DNA from: Streptomyces rubrogriseus
GTDB lineage: Bacteria; Actinomycetota; Actinomycetes; Streptomycetales; Streptomycetaceae
DNA: 64,000 nt
Reading direction: 5' to 3'
NCBI RefSeq assembly: GCF_027947575.1
Contig: NZ_CP116256.1
Coordinates: 4,774,001-4,838,000 of the forward strand
Shown here: piece by piece, positions 42,593 to 52,751 of the stretch
Position numbering within the stretch: the first letter of the stretch is position 1
Layout of the letters: each line of letters opens with the position of its first letter
Notes under the pieces: model-generated
What the model saw: only the letters and a program-made list of their open reading frames with translations
What the model was told of the DNA's origin: nothing
Database searches by the model: none
Position numbers and translations under genes: made by a program

Positions 42593-43963
42593 ATGACCGA
42601 TGCCGAGTACGGACTCCCCCGACGATCCCTGCTGGCCGGCGCCGCCGGTGCGGGAGCGGCGTTCGCCCTGCCCGCGAGCGCCGCACAGGCGGCGCCCGCG
42701 GCGGCGCCCGCGGCGGCGCCCGCGGACGCCCCGCAGACCGGGGCGGAGCGGCGGCACCCGCGCAACTGGCCCGACCCCGAGCCGTACGGCGCCGCGGACA
42801 CCCGGGCCGACCTGTGGCCGCGCGAGGACAACTCGTTCGTCCTCCCGCTGGAGTTGCGCCCTCGTGACCAGGAGCGCGGCACCGTCTGGATGCGGGACAC
42901 CTACGTCAACTGCTTCGTCGTCGACGGCCGCCCGCTGTACGTCGCCACGGGAACCACCCGGGTGCCCGGGCTCGAAGCCGCCGGCCCCTGGAACGACGGC
43001 ATCTTCGTCTGGCTGGCCCCCTCCCTCGAGGGCCCCTGGCGGCTGGCCGACACCACCGGCATCCGGCCCGGGGCCGAGCGCGGCAAGGTGTGGTCGCCCG
43101 AGTTCGCCGGGGAGAACCGGCCCGGCCGCACGGTCGTCGCGCCCTGGCAGGAGTACTGGCACGACGAGCAGTTCGGCAAGCGCGGCCAGGCCTGGGCGCC
43201 GGAGCTGCACTACTTCCGCGACACCTGGTACCTCGTCGCGTGCATGGGCGACCACTCCCGCAAGGTCGGCTCGTTCATGCTGGTGAGCGAGGGCGGCGTC
43301 GAGGGCCCGTACCGGCTGGTCGAGGGCAACCTGGACAAGCCCTTCGGCGACTCGTTCATCGGCGGTCCGAAGTTCATCGAGCCCGGCGCCTACCACCACA
43401 TCGACGGCGGCCTCTTCTCCGAGGGCGACGACGCGTGGCTCGTGCTGCACAACGACCTGTACGCGAAGTTCCGGGACGACATGGAGGACATCGTCACGAC
43501 GACGGACCTGCCCCGGTTCCGGCAGACGCCCTACTCCCCGGAGCCGTACCTGGAGGGTGCCTACGTGTTCAAGTACCGGGGCAAGTACCACCTCGTCCAC
43601 GCCGCCTGGGACCGGACGTCGGTCAACGCCGACGGCACCGTCCGCCAGGCCTACGACGTGCCCGCCGCGGGGCGCGTGCAGTACCAGTACGACGCGGTCG
43701 TCGCCGTGGCCGACCGGTTCGAGGGGCCGTACTCGAAGCGGTACACGGCGGGGGTCGGCGCCGGTCACAACAACTTCTTCGTCGACCACCGGGGCGGCCT
43801 GTGGGCGACGTACTTCCTGAACCCGGCCGCCGGCTACTGGTCGGGGGCCTCGCGCGTCGCGGAGTCCGCGGTGCCCGGTGTCGTACGGCTGGAGTGGACC
43901 GGTCCGGCGGACGGCCGGCTGTACGTGAAGCGGGGGTCCGGGGGACCCGGCAACGGGCACTGA
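42593..43963 (+). CDS. Tat-exported family 43-like glycoside hydrolase
   Basis: 456 aa, ATG with AAGGAGA upstream. A twin-arginine signal (PRRSLLAGAAGAGAAFALP) ends near AQA; a low-complexity AAPAAAPAAAPA linker follows. The body reads as a five-bladed propeller: RDTYVNCFVVDGRPLYVATG, WSPEFAG, WAPELHYFRDTWYLVACMG, YHHIDGGLF and YVFKYRGKYHLVHAAWD. It is GH43/GH117-like, but I cannot place the subfamily or assign all three acids. Divergent from the ROK-SsuCBA-sulfatase-FGE operon, so it may cut a sulfated glycan outside the cell before uptake. Confidence 0.72.
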   Translation: MTDAEYGLPRRSLLAGAAGAGAAFALPASAAQAAPAAAPAAAPADAPQTGAERRHPRNWPDPEPYGAADTRADLWPREDNSFVLPLELRPRDQERGTVWMRDTYVNCFVVDGRPLYVATGTTRVPGLEAAGPWNDGIFVWLAPSLEGPWRLADTTGIRPGAERGKVWSPEFAGENRPGRTVVAPWQEYWHDEQFGKRGQAWAPELHYFRDTWYLVACMGDHSRKVGSFMLVSEGGVEGPYRLVEGNLDKPFGDSFIGGPKFIEPGAYHHIDGGLFSEGDDAWLVLHNDLYAKFRDDMEDIVTTTDLPRFRQTPYSPEPYLEGAYVFKYRGKYHLVHAAWDRTSVNADGTVRQAYDVPAAGRVQYQYDAVVAVADRFEGPYSKRYTAGVGAGHNNFFVDHRGGLWATYFLNPAAGYWSGASRVAESAVPGVVRLEWTGPADGRLYVKRGSGGPGNGH

Positions 43964-44028
43964 GCGGCGGTCCCCGTCCCGCCACGCCCTCGCATGCCGT
44001 CGGGGCGGGACGGGCGTAGTGTCCAGAT

Positions 44029-44094
44029 ATGGGTGATGTTCGGGGCGGCCGGCGTCGGGCGGCCCGGTCGGCGCGGACGCGGGCGGACGGCTGA
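44029..44094 (+). CDS. Possible 21-residue leader peptide before the phosphatase
   Basis: A 21-codon Arg/Ala/Gly-rich ORF (MGDVRGGRRRAARSARTRAD + G) ends in TGATG, its stop overlapping the phosphatase ATG. TAGTGT (44017-44022) lies 6 nt before the ATG, consistent with leaderless initiation. The phosphatase itself lacks a good ribosome site, so translational coupling through this ORF would make sense. It could equally be chance. Confidence 0.3.
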   Translation: MGDVRGGRRRAARSARTRADG

Positions 44095-46253
44095 TGGACT
44101 CCGCCATGGCGGCCGTCGTGCGGGCGAGCGGTGCGTTCGGAGGGATCCTCTACGCACTGCCGCCGGGCGAGGACGCCGTGTGGCAGGTCCTGGTCACGGG
44201 GGTCCCCCAGGAGATGGCCGCACCGTGGCGGCGGGTCGGGCTGACGGATCCGATGCCCGTGGCGGACGCCGTCCGCGAGCACCGCCTGGTGTGGGCGGGC
44301 GGCCGGGAGGAGATGGCGCGGGAGTATCCGCGGCTGGCGCTCGTCCTGCCGTACGACTTCTCGCTGGCGGCCGCCCCGCTGGTCTCGGGCACCGCCCTCA
44401 GGGGCGGGCTGGTGCTGCTGTGGCCCGGGAACCACCCGGCGCGGCTGAGCGCCGGGGAACAGGACGTCATCCGGGCGGGCTGCCGCCGCCTGGGCGACAG
44501 CCTCCAGCGGGCCATCGACCGCGGCGAACCGCTGCGGCCGCCGGAGCGGCCCCGGACCCTGCCGCCGGCCGCCCCGCGCACCCCCTCCCCCGCCGAGGCG
44601 ACCGCGCTGTCCGCCTTCGTGGACCGCCTGCCCGGCGGTTCCTGCGCGCTGGACCTGGAGGGGCATCTGACCTTCGTCACCCCGGGGGCGGCCGAACTGC
44701 TCGGCGTCGACCGGTCCCTGCTGATGGGCGCCCTGCCGTGGGAGGCGCTGCCCTGGATGGACGTGCCGCACGTCGAGGACCGCTACCGGGCGGCGCTGGT
44801 CAGCCGCAGGCCGCAGGGCTTCACGGTGCTGCGCCCGCCGAAGACGTGGCTGACCTTCGAGCTGTACCCGGACGCCACCGGCCTGAGCGTGCGCATCACC
44901 CCCGGCAGCCCGGACGCGGACACGCCCCCGTCCCGGTCGGTACAGGCCTCGGGCCCCAGCCGTGCCACCGTGCTCTACCACCTGATGCACCTGGCCTCCA
45001 CCCTGACCGAGGCCGTCAGCGTGCAGGACGTGGTGGAGCAGACCGCCGACCAGCTGATGCCCGCGCTCGGAGCGCAGGCCATGGTGGTGATGGCCCCGGC
45101 GGACGGCCGGCTGAAGATCGTCGGCCAGCGCGGCTACCACCCGGAGCTGCTGAGGCGCTTCGACGGGGCGCCGCTCACCACGGCCATCCCCGGCGCCGAC
45201 GTCATGGCCACGGGTGTCCCGGGGTTCTGGACGACCTTCGAGGAACTCCACCATGCCTACCCCGCCATGACGCACGAGGACGGCATGGCCGCCTGGGCCC
45301 TGCTGCCGCTGATCGCCTCCGGCCGCCCCATCGGCTCGCTGCTGCTCTCCTACCGACGGCCGCACGTCTTCCCGCCCGGCGAACGGGCCGCCCTCACGTC
45401 GCTGGCCGGTCTGGTCGGGCAGGCCCTGGACCGCGCCCGCCTCTACGACGCCAAGCACCACCTCGCCCACCGCCTGCAGTCCGCCCTGCTGCCGCACACC
45501 CTCCCCGACGTGCCCGGTCTGAACGTCGCCGCCCGCTACCTCCCGGCCGCCCGGGGCCTGGGCATCGGCGGCGACTTCTACGACGTCATCCGCCTCGACG
45601 AGCACACCGCGAGCGTCACCATCGGCGACGTGCAGGGGCACAACGTGGACGCCGCGGCGCTCATGGGGCAGGTCCGCACCGCCGTGCACGCCAACGCCAC
45701 CGTGGGGGCGCCCCCCGGCGACGTGCTGGCCCGCACCAACCGTCTGCTCACCGACCTGGACCCCGGTCTGTTCACCAGCTGCGCCTACGTGCACCTCGAC
45801 CTGGCCACGCACCGCGCCTGTGTGGCGCTCGCCGGGCACCCGCCCCCTCTGGTGCGCCACGCCGACGGGCGCGTCGAGACCCTGCGGGTGCCGCCGGGTC
45901 TGCTGCTGGGCATCGAGCCGGACACCGTGTACCCCTCGCTGGAGTTCCCGCTGCCGCCGGGCAGCGTGCTCGTCCTGTACACCGACGGACTGGTCGAGGC
46001 GCCCGGGGTGGACCTGGACGACGCGATCGCGGCCCTCGCCGGTCTCGTGGAACACGGCCACCCCGGCGACCTCGACGCCATGGCCGACATCCTCATCCGG
46101 CACGCGCCCACCCCGGGCGACGACATCGCCCTGGTCCTCGTCGGTCCCCGCGCGTCGGCGCCGGGGCACTCCCGGGGCCGATCGATCGTTTTCAGGGACA
46201 AGAAGGACGAACGCCGGTCGACGCGGGCCGGCAGCGGAGGAGAAGACCCTTAA
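44094..46253 (+). CDS. GAF-PAS-GAF-SpoIIE (PP2C) serine phosphatase
   Basis: 719 aa. An N-terminal GAF-like region (~1-145), a PAS-like segment (SCALDLEGHLTFVTPGAAEL, ~180-270), a second GAF domain (~295-450), and a C-terminal SpoIIE-type PP2C domain. The last carries GIGGDFYDVI, GDVQGHNVDAAALMG, GHPPPLV, VLYTDGLVEAPG and GDDIALVLV, including the metal-binding aspartates. These multisensor phosphatases dephosphorylate STAS anti-anti-sigma factors in Streptomyces, so the STAS protein at 9894 is a conceivable, unproven, target. No kinase domain is attached. Stop and start overlap the CBS-BON gene (TAATG). Confidence 0.9.
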   Translation: MDSAMAAVVRASGAFGGILYALPPGEDAVWQVLVTGVPQEMAAPWRRVGLTDPMPVADAVREHRLVWAGGREEMAREYPRLALVLPYDFSLAAAPLVSGTALRGGLVLLWPGNHPARLSAGEQDVIRAGCRRLGDSLQRAIDRGEPLRPPERPRTLPPAAPRTPSPAEATALSAFVDRLPGGSCALDLEGHLTFVTPGAAELLGVDRSLLMGALPWEALPWMDVPHVEDRYRAALVSRRPQGFTVLRPPKTWLTFELYPDATGLSVRITPGSPDADTPPSRSVQASGPSRATVLYHLMHLASTLTEAVSVQDVVEQTADQLMPALGAQAMVVMAPADGRLKIVGQRGYHPELLRRFDGAPLTTAIPGADVMATGVPGFWTTFEELHHAYPAMTHEDGMAAWALLPLIASGRPIGSLLLSYRRPHVFPPGERAALTSLAGLVGQALDRARLYDAKHHLAHRLQSALLPHTLPDVPGLNVAARYLPAARGLGIGGDFYDVIRLDEHTASVTIGDVQGHNVDAAALMGQVRTAVHANATVGAPPGDVLARTNRLLTDLDPGLFTSCAYVHLDLATHRACVALAGHPPPLVRHADGRVETLRVPPGLLLGIEPDTVYPSLEFPLPPGSVLVLYTDGLVEAPGVDLDDAIAALAGLVEHGHPGDLDAMADILIRHAPTPGDDIALVLVGPRASAPGHSRGRSIVFRDKKDERRSTRAGSGGEDP

Positions 46254-46924
46254 TGAAACACCAGAGGGTGCGCGATCTGATGAGCGACGCCGTGGTCCGC
46301 GTGCAGCGGGGCACACCGTTCAAGGAGATCGCCCACCTGCTGCTGGAATACGACATCACGGCGGTGCCGGTCGTCGACGAGGAGAACCGCCCGGTGGGGG
46401 TGGTGTCGGAGGCCGACCTGCTGCAGAAGATGTGGGGCGGGGAGCCCGACGGTTCTGCCGAGCACGCCGAGTGGTCACGGGCCTCGACGGGCAAGGCGGA
46501 CGCCACGGACGCGGCCGGGCTCATGACCTCGCCCCCGCTGTGCGCCCTGGAGAGCTGGAGCGTCGTGGACGCCGCCCGGGTGATGGCACGGCACCGCATC
46601 AAACGGCTGCTGGTCGTCGACGGGGACGGGCGGCTGGCCGGGGTGGTCAGCAGGAGCGACCTGCTGCGGGTGTTCCTGCGCACGGACCGCGCGATCCGCA
46701 CCGAGATCATCGAGGAGGCCCTGGTCAAGGCGCTGGGCCTGGCCCCCTCGTCGGTGCAGGTGGACGTGGCGCACGGCCATGTCGTGCTCAGCGGCCGGCT
46801 CCCGGACCATGTGTCCGCACCGCTGCTGGAAGAGCACTGCCGGAGCGTGGACGGCGTCGTCGCCGTGGAGTTCAGACCGGCCGGCGAGGCCGACGCCGAG
46901 GGTCCGGCGGCCGTCGGCTCCTGA
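46253..46924 (+). CDS. CBS-pair protein with C-terminal BON domain
   Basis: 223 aa, ATG overlapping the phosphatase stop, with GGAGGAG about ten bases upstream. Two CBS motifs (VRDLMSDAVVRVQRGTPFKE with ITAVPVVDEENRPVGVVSEADL, and LMTSPPLCALESWSVVDAAR with IKRLLVVDGDGRLAGVVSRSDL) are followed by a BON domain (~155-215; VQVDVAHGHVVLSG). CBS pairs bind adenine nucleotides; BON domains bind phospholipid or carbohydrate surfaces. Coupling to a PP2C phosphatase suggests a stress-response role. Such CBS-BON proteins are common in Streptomyces. Confidence 0.9.
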   Translation: MKHQRVRDLMSDAVVRVQRGTPFKEIAHLLLEYDITAVPVVDEENRPVGVVSEADLLQKMWGGEPDGSAEHAEWSRASTGKADATDAAGLMTSPPLCALESWSVVDAARVMARHRIKRLLVVDGDGRLAGVVSRSDLLRVFLRTDRAIRTEIIEEALVKALGLAPSSVQVDVAHGHVVLSGRLPDHVSAPLLEEHCRSVDGVVAVEFRPAGEADAEGPAAVGS

Positions 46925-46950
46925 GATCCCGCCGGCCGGCGGACGCCCCG

Positions 46951-46989
46951 CCCGTGCCCGACTCCCCGGGGAGGGGAGGCGGGCACGGG
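46951..46989 (+). terminator. Compound hairpin after the CBS-BON gene
   Basis: CCCGTGCCCG and CGGGCACGGG form a perfect 10-bp outer stem. The 19-nt interior contains its own palindrome CTCCCCGGGGAG. Confidence 0.75.
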
Positions 46990-46994
46990 TCGAC

Positions 46995-47044
46995 GCACTT
47001 GGCAGCGTGAGACCTGCCCAGCACTTGGCAGCGTGAGACCTGCC
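46995..47044. repeat. Two exact 24-bp direct repeats, each with an internal dyad
   Basis: GCACTTGGCAGCGTGAGACC followed by TGCC occurs at 46995-47018 and 47021-47044, a 26-bp period. Each copy carries GGCAG-N8-CTGCC. They lie 57 bp before the tetR start. Confidence 0.85.
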
Positions 47045-47061
47045 TAACAGTGTTCGACTTT

Positions 47062-47093
47062 TGATGGTCCATCAGTCCGCGGCGCCCTAGGCT
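47062..47093 (+). promoter_or_regulatory. TetR autoregulatory operator and leaderless -10
   Basis: TGATGGTCCATCA (47062-47074) is a perfect palindrome with one central base. TAGGCT (47088-47093) ends exactly 7 nt before the ATG at 47101 and no ribosome site is present, so the transcript is probably leaderless. The palindrome falls between the expected -35 and -10. Confidence 0.65.
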
Positions 47094-47100
47094 CGCGGCC

Positions 47101-47835
47101 ATGCCCACAGAGCGACACACCACCGCCGCTCCCGTCTCCCTCCGCGAGCGGCGCCGGACCGCCGCGGCGCGGGAGATACTCGACGCCGCCGAGCAGCACA
47201 TCGGCGAACACGGTCCCGCCGCCCTGTCGCTGCGCGCGGTCGCCCGCGGCCTCGGCATGACCGTGCAGGCGCTCTACCACTACTTCCCGAACCGCGACGC
47301 CCTCGTCACCGCCCTCATCGCCAAGGCGTACGGCGAGCTGTCCGACGTGTTGCAGGCCGCCGCCGACAGCGGGCCCGCGGACCCCGCCACACCCCGTCCG
47401 GTCGCGGTGGCCGAGGCCTACCGAGGCTGGGGCGTCGCCCGTCCCGAGCACTTCCAGCTCCTCTACGGGACCCCGCTGCGCTACTACGCGGCGCCCGCCG
47501 AGGGCCCGACCACGCAGGCGGTCCGCCGGATGGCCGCGATCTTCCAGCGCGAGCTGTTCGCCGGCTTCACCCCGGCGCAGCTCGCCGCGGCCGAGGTCCC
47601 CGCGCTCTCGCCGCCCTACCGGGAGCATCTGGAACAGCTGCCGATGCACGCCCAGGGCGATCTGCCACCCGCCGCGGTCTCCCTCTTCCTGAGCGCGTGG
47701 GGGCACGTGCACGGCCTGGTCGTCCTGGAGGTGTTCGGGCACACCGCGTTCCTGGGCGACCATCAGGCGGAGGTCTTCCGCACGTCGGTCCGGATGATGC
47801 TGGAGGACCTCCACCGCCGGATCCCCGCCGCCTGA
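47101..47835 (+). CDS. TetR-family regulator with WHG-type C-terminal domain
   Basis: 244 aa. The helix-turn-helix spans about residues 22-68 (ILDAAEQHIGEHGPAALSLR, then AVARGLGMTVQALYHYFPNR). The C-terminal domain contains SAWGHVHGLVVLEVFGH, the WHG motif of the TetR_C_33/WHG subgroup. Ligand unknown. No divergent partner gene; the repeats and palindrome upstream suggest autoregulation. It converges on the LysR gene with only 13 bp between stops. Confidence 0.9.
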   Translation: MPTERHTTAAPVSLRERRRTAAAREILDAAEQHIGEHGPAALSLRAVARGLGMTVQALYHYFPNRDALVTALIAKAYGELSDVLQAAADSGPADPATPRPVAVAEAYRGWGVARPEHFQLLYGTPLRYYAAPAEGPTTQAVRRMAAIFQRELFAGFTPAQLAAAEVPALSPPYREHLEQLPMHAQGDLPPAAVSLFLSAWGHVHGLVVLEVFGHTAFLGDHQAEVFRTSVRMMLEDLHRRIPAA

Positions 47836-47848
47836 GCGAGCCCGGCCG

Positions 47849-48796
47849 TCAGGGGCGCGGGGCTGCCTCCCGGCCCTCGCGCGAGGGGCCGGGGGCGGAC
47901 AGGGCCTCGATCTCGGGGTGGTCGCGCAGGGCGGCGATGACCGCGTTCACCGCGGCGCGCTGCGGGGCGCCGCGCCGCACCACGACGGCGACGTTGCGGT
48001 GCACCGGCGGGCTCAGCCGCCGGGTGACGACGGCGTGGTCCGCCGTGACGGCGAGGGCGGGCAGCAGGGCGATCGAACCGGTCGTCTCGACGTGCCGCAG
48101 CAGCATGAGGTAGTTGCTGAACCGGCAGGCCACCCTGGGTTCGAACCCGGACTCGCGGCACAGCCGCACGGTCAGGTCGGCCATGTACGACTGCGGCCGG
48201 TCGCAGGCCCAGGTCTCCTCCTTGCACGCCGCGAGGTCCACCGCGGCGCGGGCGGCCAGCGGGTGGCCGTTCGGGAGCACCAGGAGGACCGGGTCGCTGC
48301 CGAGCGACATCACGTCGAGGTCGGTGCCCCACGTCAGGCCCGAGTAGTCGGTGGTGGTCACGATGACGTCGGCCTCGCCGGAGCGCAGGGCGGGGCCGCT
48401 CTCGTGCGGTTCCATCTCGACGAGTTCCAGGCGCAGGTGCGGATGGGTGGTGGCCAGCCGGTTCGCCGCCGGGACGGCGAGGCTGTAGATCGCGCTCTGG
48501 AACACGGCGAGCCGGACGGTGCCGATGGGCTCGTCGTTCAGGGCGCGCAGTTCGGCCTCGGCGTCGGCCATCCGGTCGAGGATCTCCCGGGCCCGGCGGG
48601 CGAGCAGGAGTCCGGCCGGGGTCAGCCGCACCCGTCGCCCGGTCCGCTCGATGAGCCGGCACCGGGTCTCGGTCTCCAGCACCGCCAACTGCTGGGAGAC
48701 CGTCGACGCGCTCAGGTGCAGCGTGTCGGCGACCGCGCGGACGGTACCGAGCGTGTCGAGCTGACTGAGCAGGTGCAGTCGTCCGGAGTTGAGCAC
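47849..48796 (-). CDS. LysR-family regulator, DgdR-like
   Basis: 315 aa from a GTG at 48794-48796, 7 nt after TACCAT (48809-48804), so probably leaderless; a GTG at 48817 is the alternative. The winged helix is VRAVADTLHLSASTVSQQLAVLE (part shown), followed by the LTTR co-inducer domain (VRLAVFQSAIYSLAVPAANR onwards). It diverges from the dialkylglycine decarboxylase gene. In Burkholderia cepacia the LysR protein DgdR controls dgdA, so the same relation is likely here. A LysR-type dyad lies between the two genes. Confidence 0.85.
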   Translation of the reverse strand: MLNSGRLHLLSQLDTLGTVRAVADTLHLSASTVSQQLAVLETETRCRLIERTGRRVRLTPAGLLLARRAREILDRMADAEAELRALNDEPIGTVRLAVFQSAIYSLAVPAANRLATTHPHLRLELVEMEPHESGPALRSGEADVIVTTTDYSGLTWGTDLDVMSLGSDPVLLVLPNGHPLAARAAVDLAACKEETWACDRPQSYMADLTVRLCRESGFEPRVACRFSNYLMLLRHVETTGSIALLPALAVTADHAVVTRRLSPPVHRNVAVVVRRGAPQRAAVNAVIAALRDHPEIEALSAPGPSREGREAAPRP

Positions 48797-48803
48797 GGAG
48801 CCG

Positions 48804-48809
48804 ATGGTA
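48804..48809 (-). promoter_or_regulatory. -10 element of the lysR gene (leaderless)
   Basis: TACCAT on the minus strand, separated by exactly 7 nt from the GTG at 48796. Its -35 region falls inside the dyad at 48826-48848. Confidence 0.5.
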
Positions 48810-48825
48810 CGGCGCACCTTGGCCG

Positions 48826-50217
<1,392 letters not shown>

Positions 50218-50224
50218 ACCCGAA

Positions 50225-50261
50225 GGCCCCGGTGTCCTGGGGGTACCGGGACACCGGGGCC
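50225..50261. terminator. Bidirectional terminator between dgdA and the MMPL gene
   Basis: GGCCCCGGTGTCC and GGACACCGGGGCC form a perfect 13-bp stem with an 11-nt loop, starting seven bases after the dgdA stop and between converging genes. Confidence 0.85.
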
Positions 50262-50292
50262 GGGTGCGTGCGCGGGTGGGGGTGCGGGAGGG

Positions 50293-52512
50293 TCAGACTC
50301 CGGCCGTCTCCGGCTCGCGGGCGGGCTGCGCGGGTGCGGCGGTGTCGCCGAGTTCCCGGTGCAGCTTCTCGCCCTCGACGTCGACGTTCGGCAGGACGCG
50401 GTCCAGCCACCTGGGCAGCCACCACGCCTTGGTGCCGAGCAGGGCGAGCACCGCGGGCACGATGGCCATGCGCACCACGAAGGCGTCGAAGAGCACCGCG
50501 ATCGCCAGGCCGAAGCCCATCATCTTGATCATGGCGTCGTTCTCCAGGATGAAGCCGGAGAAGACGCTGATCATGATGATCGCGGCGGCCGCGACCACCC
50601 GGCCGCCGTGGGTGAAGCCGGTGGTGACGGACTCGGCGGCGGACTGTCCGTGGACGTACGCCTCCCGCATGCGGGTGACGAGGAAGACCTCGTAGTCCAT
50701 GGCGAGGCCGAAGACCACGCCGATCATGAAGATCGGCATCATCGACATGATCGGGCCCGGCTGGTCCACGCCGAACACGTCGGCGAGCCAGCCCCACTGG
50801 AAGACCGCGACCACCGCGCCGAGCGCCGCGGCCACCGAGAGCAGGAAGCCCAGGGCCGCCTTCAGCGGGACGAGGACCGAGCGGAACACCAGCATCAGGA
50901 GCAGGAAGGCGAGTCCGACGATTAGCGCCAGGTAGGGGATGAGCGCGTCGTCCAGGGTCTGCGAGAAGTCGATCGTCATCGCGGTCGCGCCGGTGACCAG
51001 CATGGTCGCGCCGGTGTCGGCCCTGATGTCGCCGGACAGCGAGCGGATGTCGTGCACCAGCGACTCGGTGGCGACGTCGCTCGGGCCGGTCTTGGGCATC
51101 ACGGTGAGGACGGCGGTGTCGCCCTCCTCGTTGAAGTTGGCCGGGGTGACGGCCGCGGCCTCGCCCAGTCCGGTGATCTTCTCGCCCACGGTGTCCGCGG
51201 CGGCCTTCGGGTCGTCCGCGCCGCGTGCGTCGATGGTGACCATCAGCGGGCCGTTGAACCCGGCCCCGAAGGACTCGGACAGCATGTCGTAGGCCTTGCG
51301 CTGGGTGGTGTCGGGGGCCGAGCTGCCCTCGTCGGGCAGGCCCAGCTCCATGCCGGCGGCCGGTACGGCGATCACGCCGAGGCCGAGGACCGCGGTCAGC
51401 AGGACGGTGACCGGGCGCCGCTGTACGAAGCGGGCCCACCGGGTGCCGAGCTTCGGCTTGCCGGAGGCTGCCCGCGCCCCGGCGGGAGCCTTGCGGTCCT
51501 TGCGGCTGAGCGCCTTCTTGCCGGCGAAGCCGAGCAGCGCCGGGGTGAGGGTGAGGGCGATCAGCACGGCGATGCCGACGGTGCCCGCGGCGGCCAGGCC
51601 CATCTTGGTGAGGATCGGGATGTTGACGATCGCCAGACCGGCCAGGGCCACGACGACGGTCAGTCCGGCGAAGACGACCGCGGAGCCGGCGGTGCCGACC
51701 GCTCGTCCGGCCGCCTCCTCCGGGGCGCGGCCCTCGGCTATCTCGGCCCGGTAGCGCGAGACGATGAACAGGGCGTAGTCGATGGCGACCGCGAGGCCGA
51801 TCATCATGGCGAGGGTGGAGGTCGTGGCGGACAGCTCCAGGGTGCTGCCGAGCGCCCCGATGGCGGAGATGCCGATGCCGACGCCGATGATCGCCGAGAG
51901 CAGCGGCATGCCCGCCGCGACCAGTGAGCCGAAGGTCAGCAGGAGCACGATCGCGGCGACGCCGATGCCGATCAGCTCGGCGGTGCCGCCCATCTCCTGC
52001 TCGGCCACGACCGCGTCGCCGCCGGTCTCGACCGTGTACCCGCCCTGGCGCGCGCCGTCGGTGGCGGCCGTGAGCGAGTCGCGGGCCTCGTCGGTCAGCT
52101 CCATCGCGTTGACCTTGTAGGTCACGGAGGCGTAGGCGGTAGTGCCGTCCTTGCTGACGGCGTTCGCCTCGAACGGGTCGTCCACCGACGAGACCTGCGG
52201 ACCCGCCTCGAGGTCGGCGACCAGGTCCTTCACCCGGTCCTTGCCGGCCGCGTCGGATATCTTCGCGCCCTCGGGGGCACGGATCACGACGCGGGCCGTG
52301 GCACCCTCGGCACTGGCGGCCGGGAACTGCTCGTCGAGCAGGTCGAACGCCTTCTGGGACTCGGTGCCCGGCATGGAGAAGGAGTCTTCGGGCGGGGCCG
52401 GCGCGGCGGACGAGGCGACGCCGGCGCCCACGAGTATGGCCACCCACAACAGGGCGACCAGGCCGCGGCGCCGGAACGCCCTCCGGCCGAGTCGATAGAG
52501 AAACGTAGCCAC
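50293..52512 (-). CDS. MMPL/RND-family transporter
   Basis: About 739 aa from a GTG at 52510-52512; a TTG at 52524 would add four residues. The protein duplicates the RND half: one N-terminal helix, an extracytoplasmic loop, then a five-to-six helix bundle, repeated once. The MMPL pattern is clear from ATTSTLAMMIGLAVAIDYAL and MSMMPIFMIGVVFGLAMDYE, where the in-membrane Asp-Tyr pairs carry the proton relay. Relatives export lipids, antibiotics or peptides. It lacks a neighbouring regulator or lipid-synthesis gene, so the cargo is unknown. Confidence 0.9.
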   Translation of the reverse strand: MATFLYRLGRRAFRRRGLVALLWVAILVGAGVASSAAPAPPEDSFSMPGTESQKAFDLLDEQFPAASAEGATARVVIRAPEGAKISDAAGKDRVKDLVADLEAGPQVSSVDDPFEANAVSKDGTTAYASVTYKVNAMELTDEARDSLTAATDGARQGGYTVETGGDAVVAEQEMGGTAELIGIGVAAIVLLLTFGSLVAAGMPLLSAIIGVGIGISAIGALGSTLELSATTSTLAMMIGLAVAIDYALFIVSRYRAEIAEGRAPEEAAGRAVGTAGSAVVFAGLTVVVALAGLAIVNIPILTKMGLAAAGTVGIAVLIALTLTPALLGFAGKKALSRKDRKAPAGARAASGKPKLGTRWARFVQRRPVTVLLTAVLGLGVIAVPAAGMELGLPDEGSSAPDTTQRKAYDMLSESFGAGFNGPLMVTIDARGADDPKAAADTVGEKITGLGEAAAVTPANFNEEGDTAVLTVMPKTGPSDVATESLVHDIRSLSGDIRADTGATMLVTGATAMTIDFSQTLDDALIPYLALIVGLAFLLLMLVFRSVLVPLKAALGFLLSVAAALGAVVAVFQWGWLADVFGVDQPGPIMSMMPIFMIGVVFGLAMDYEVFLVTRMREAYVHGQSAAESVTTGFTHGGRVVAAAAIIMISVFSGFILENDAMIKMMGFGLAIAVLFDAFVVRMAIVPAVLALLGTKAWWLPRWLDRVLPNVDVEGEKLHRELGDTAAPAQPAREPETAGV

Positions 52513-52751
52513 CTTTTGGACCAATCCGTCGGGTTACGGGCAGGACGAAGACCCGGCACATGGGGGGAAGGCGGAGGCGCTGACCGGGGTACACATCCAT
52601 GCTCGCCCGGGGTTCTCGGCGTTTGATCCGACCCTGGGTCTGGACTGGCGTACTGCGTCGGGTGTAGTGGGGTCCCGCGTTCCTCTCCCCTCGGTGTAGA
52701 TCACGAAGGTGGGTGTACTCCGCATTTCGTTGCCGCGGGCGCCGACTCCGC

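Noticed and set aside
48817..48819. GTG at 48817 as the lysR start
   Set aside because: It would put eight extra residues before the usual LysR start and lacks the TANNNT-7-nt signature found for 48796; it is kept only as an alternative.
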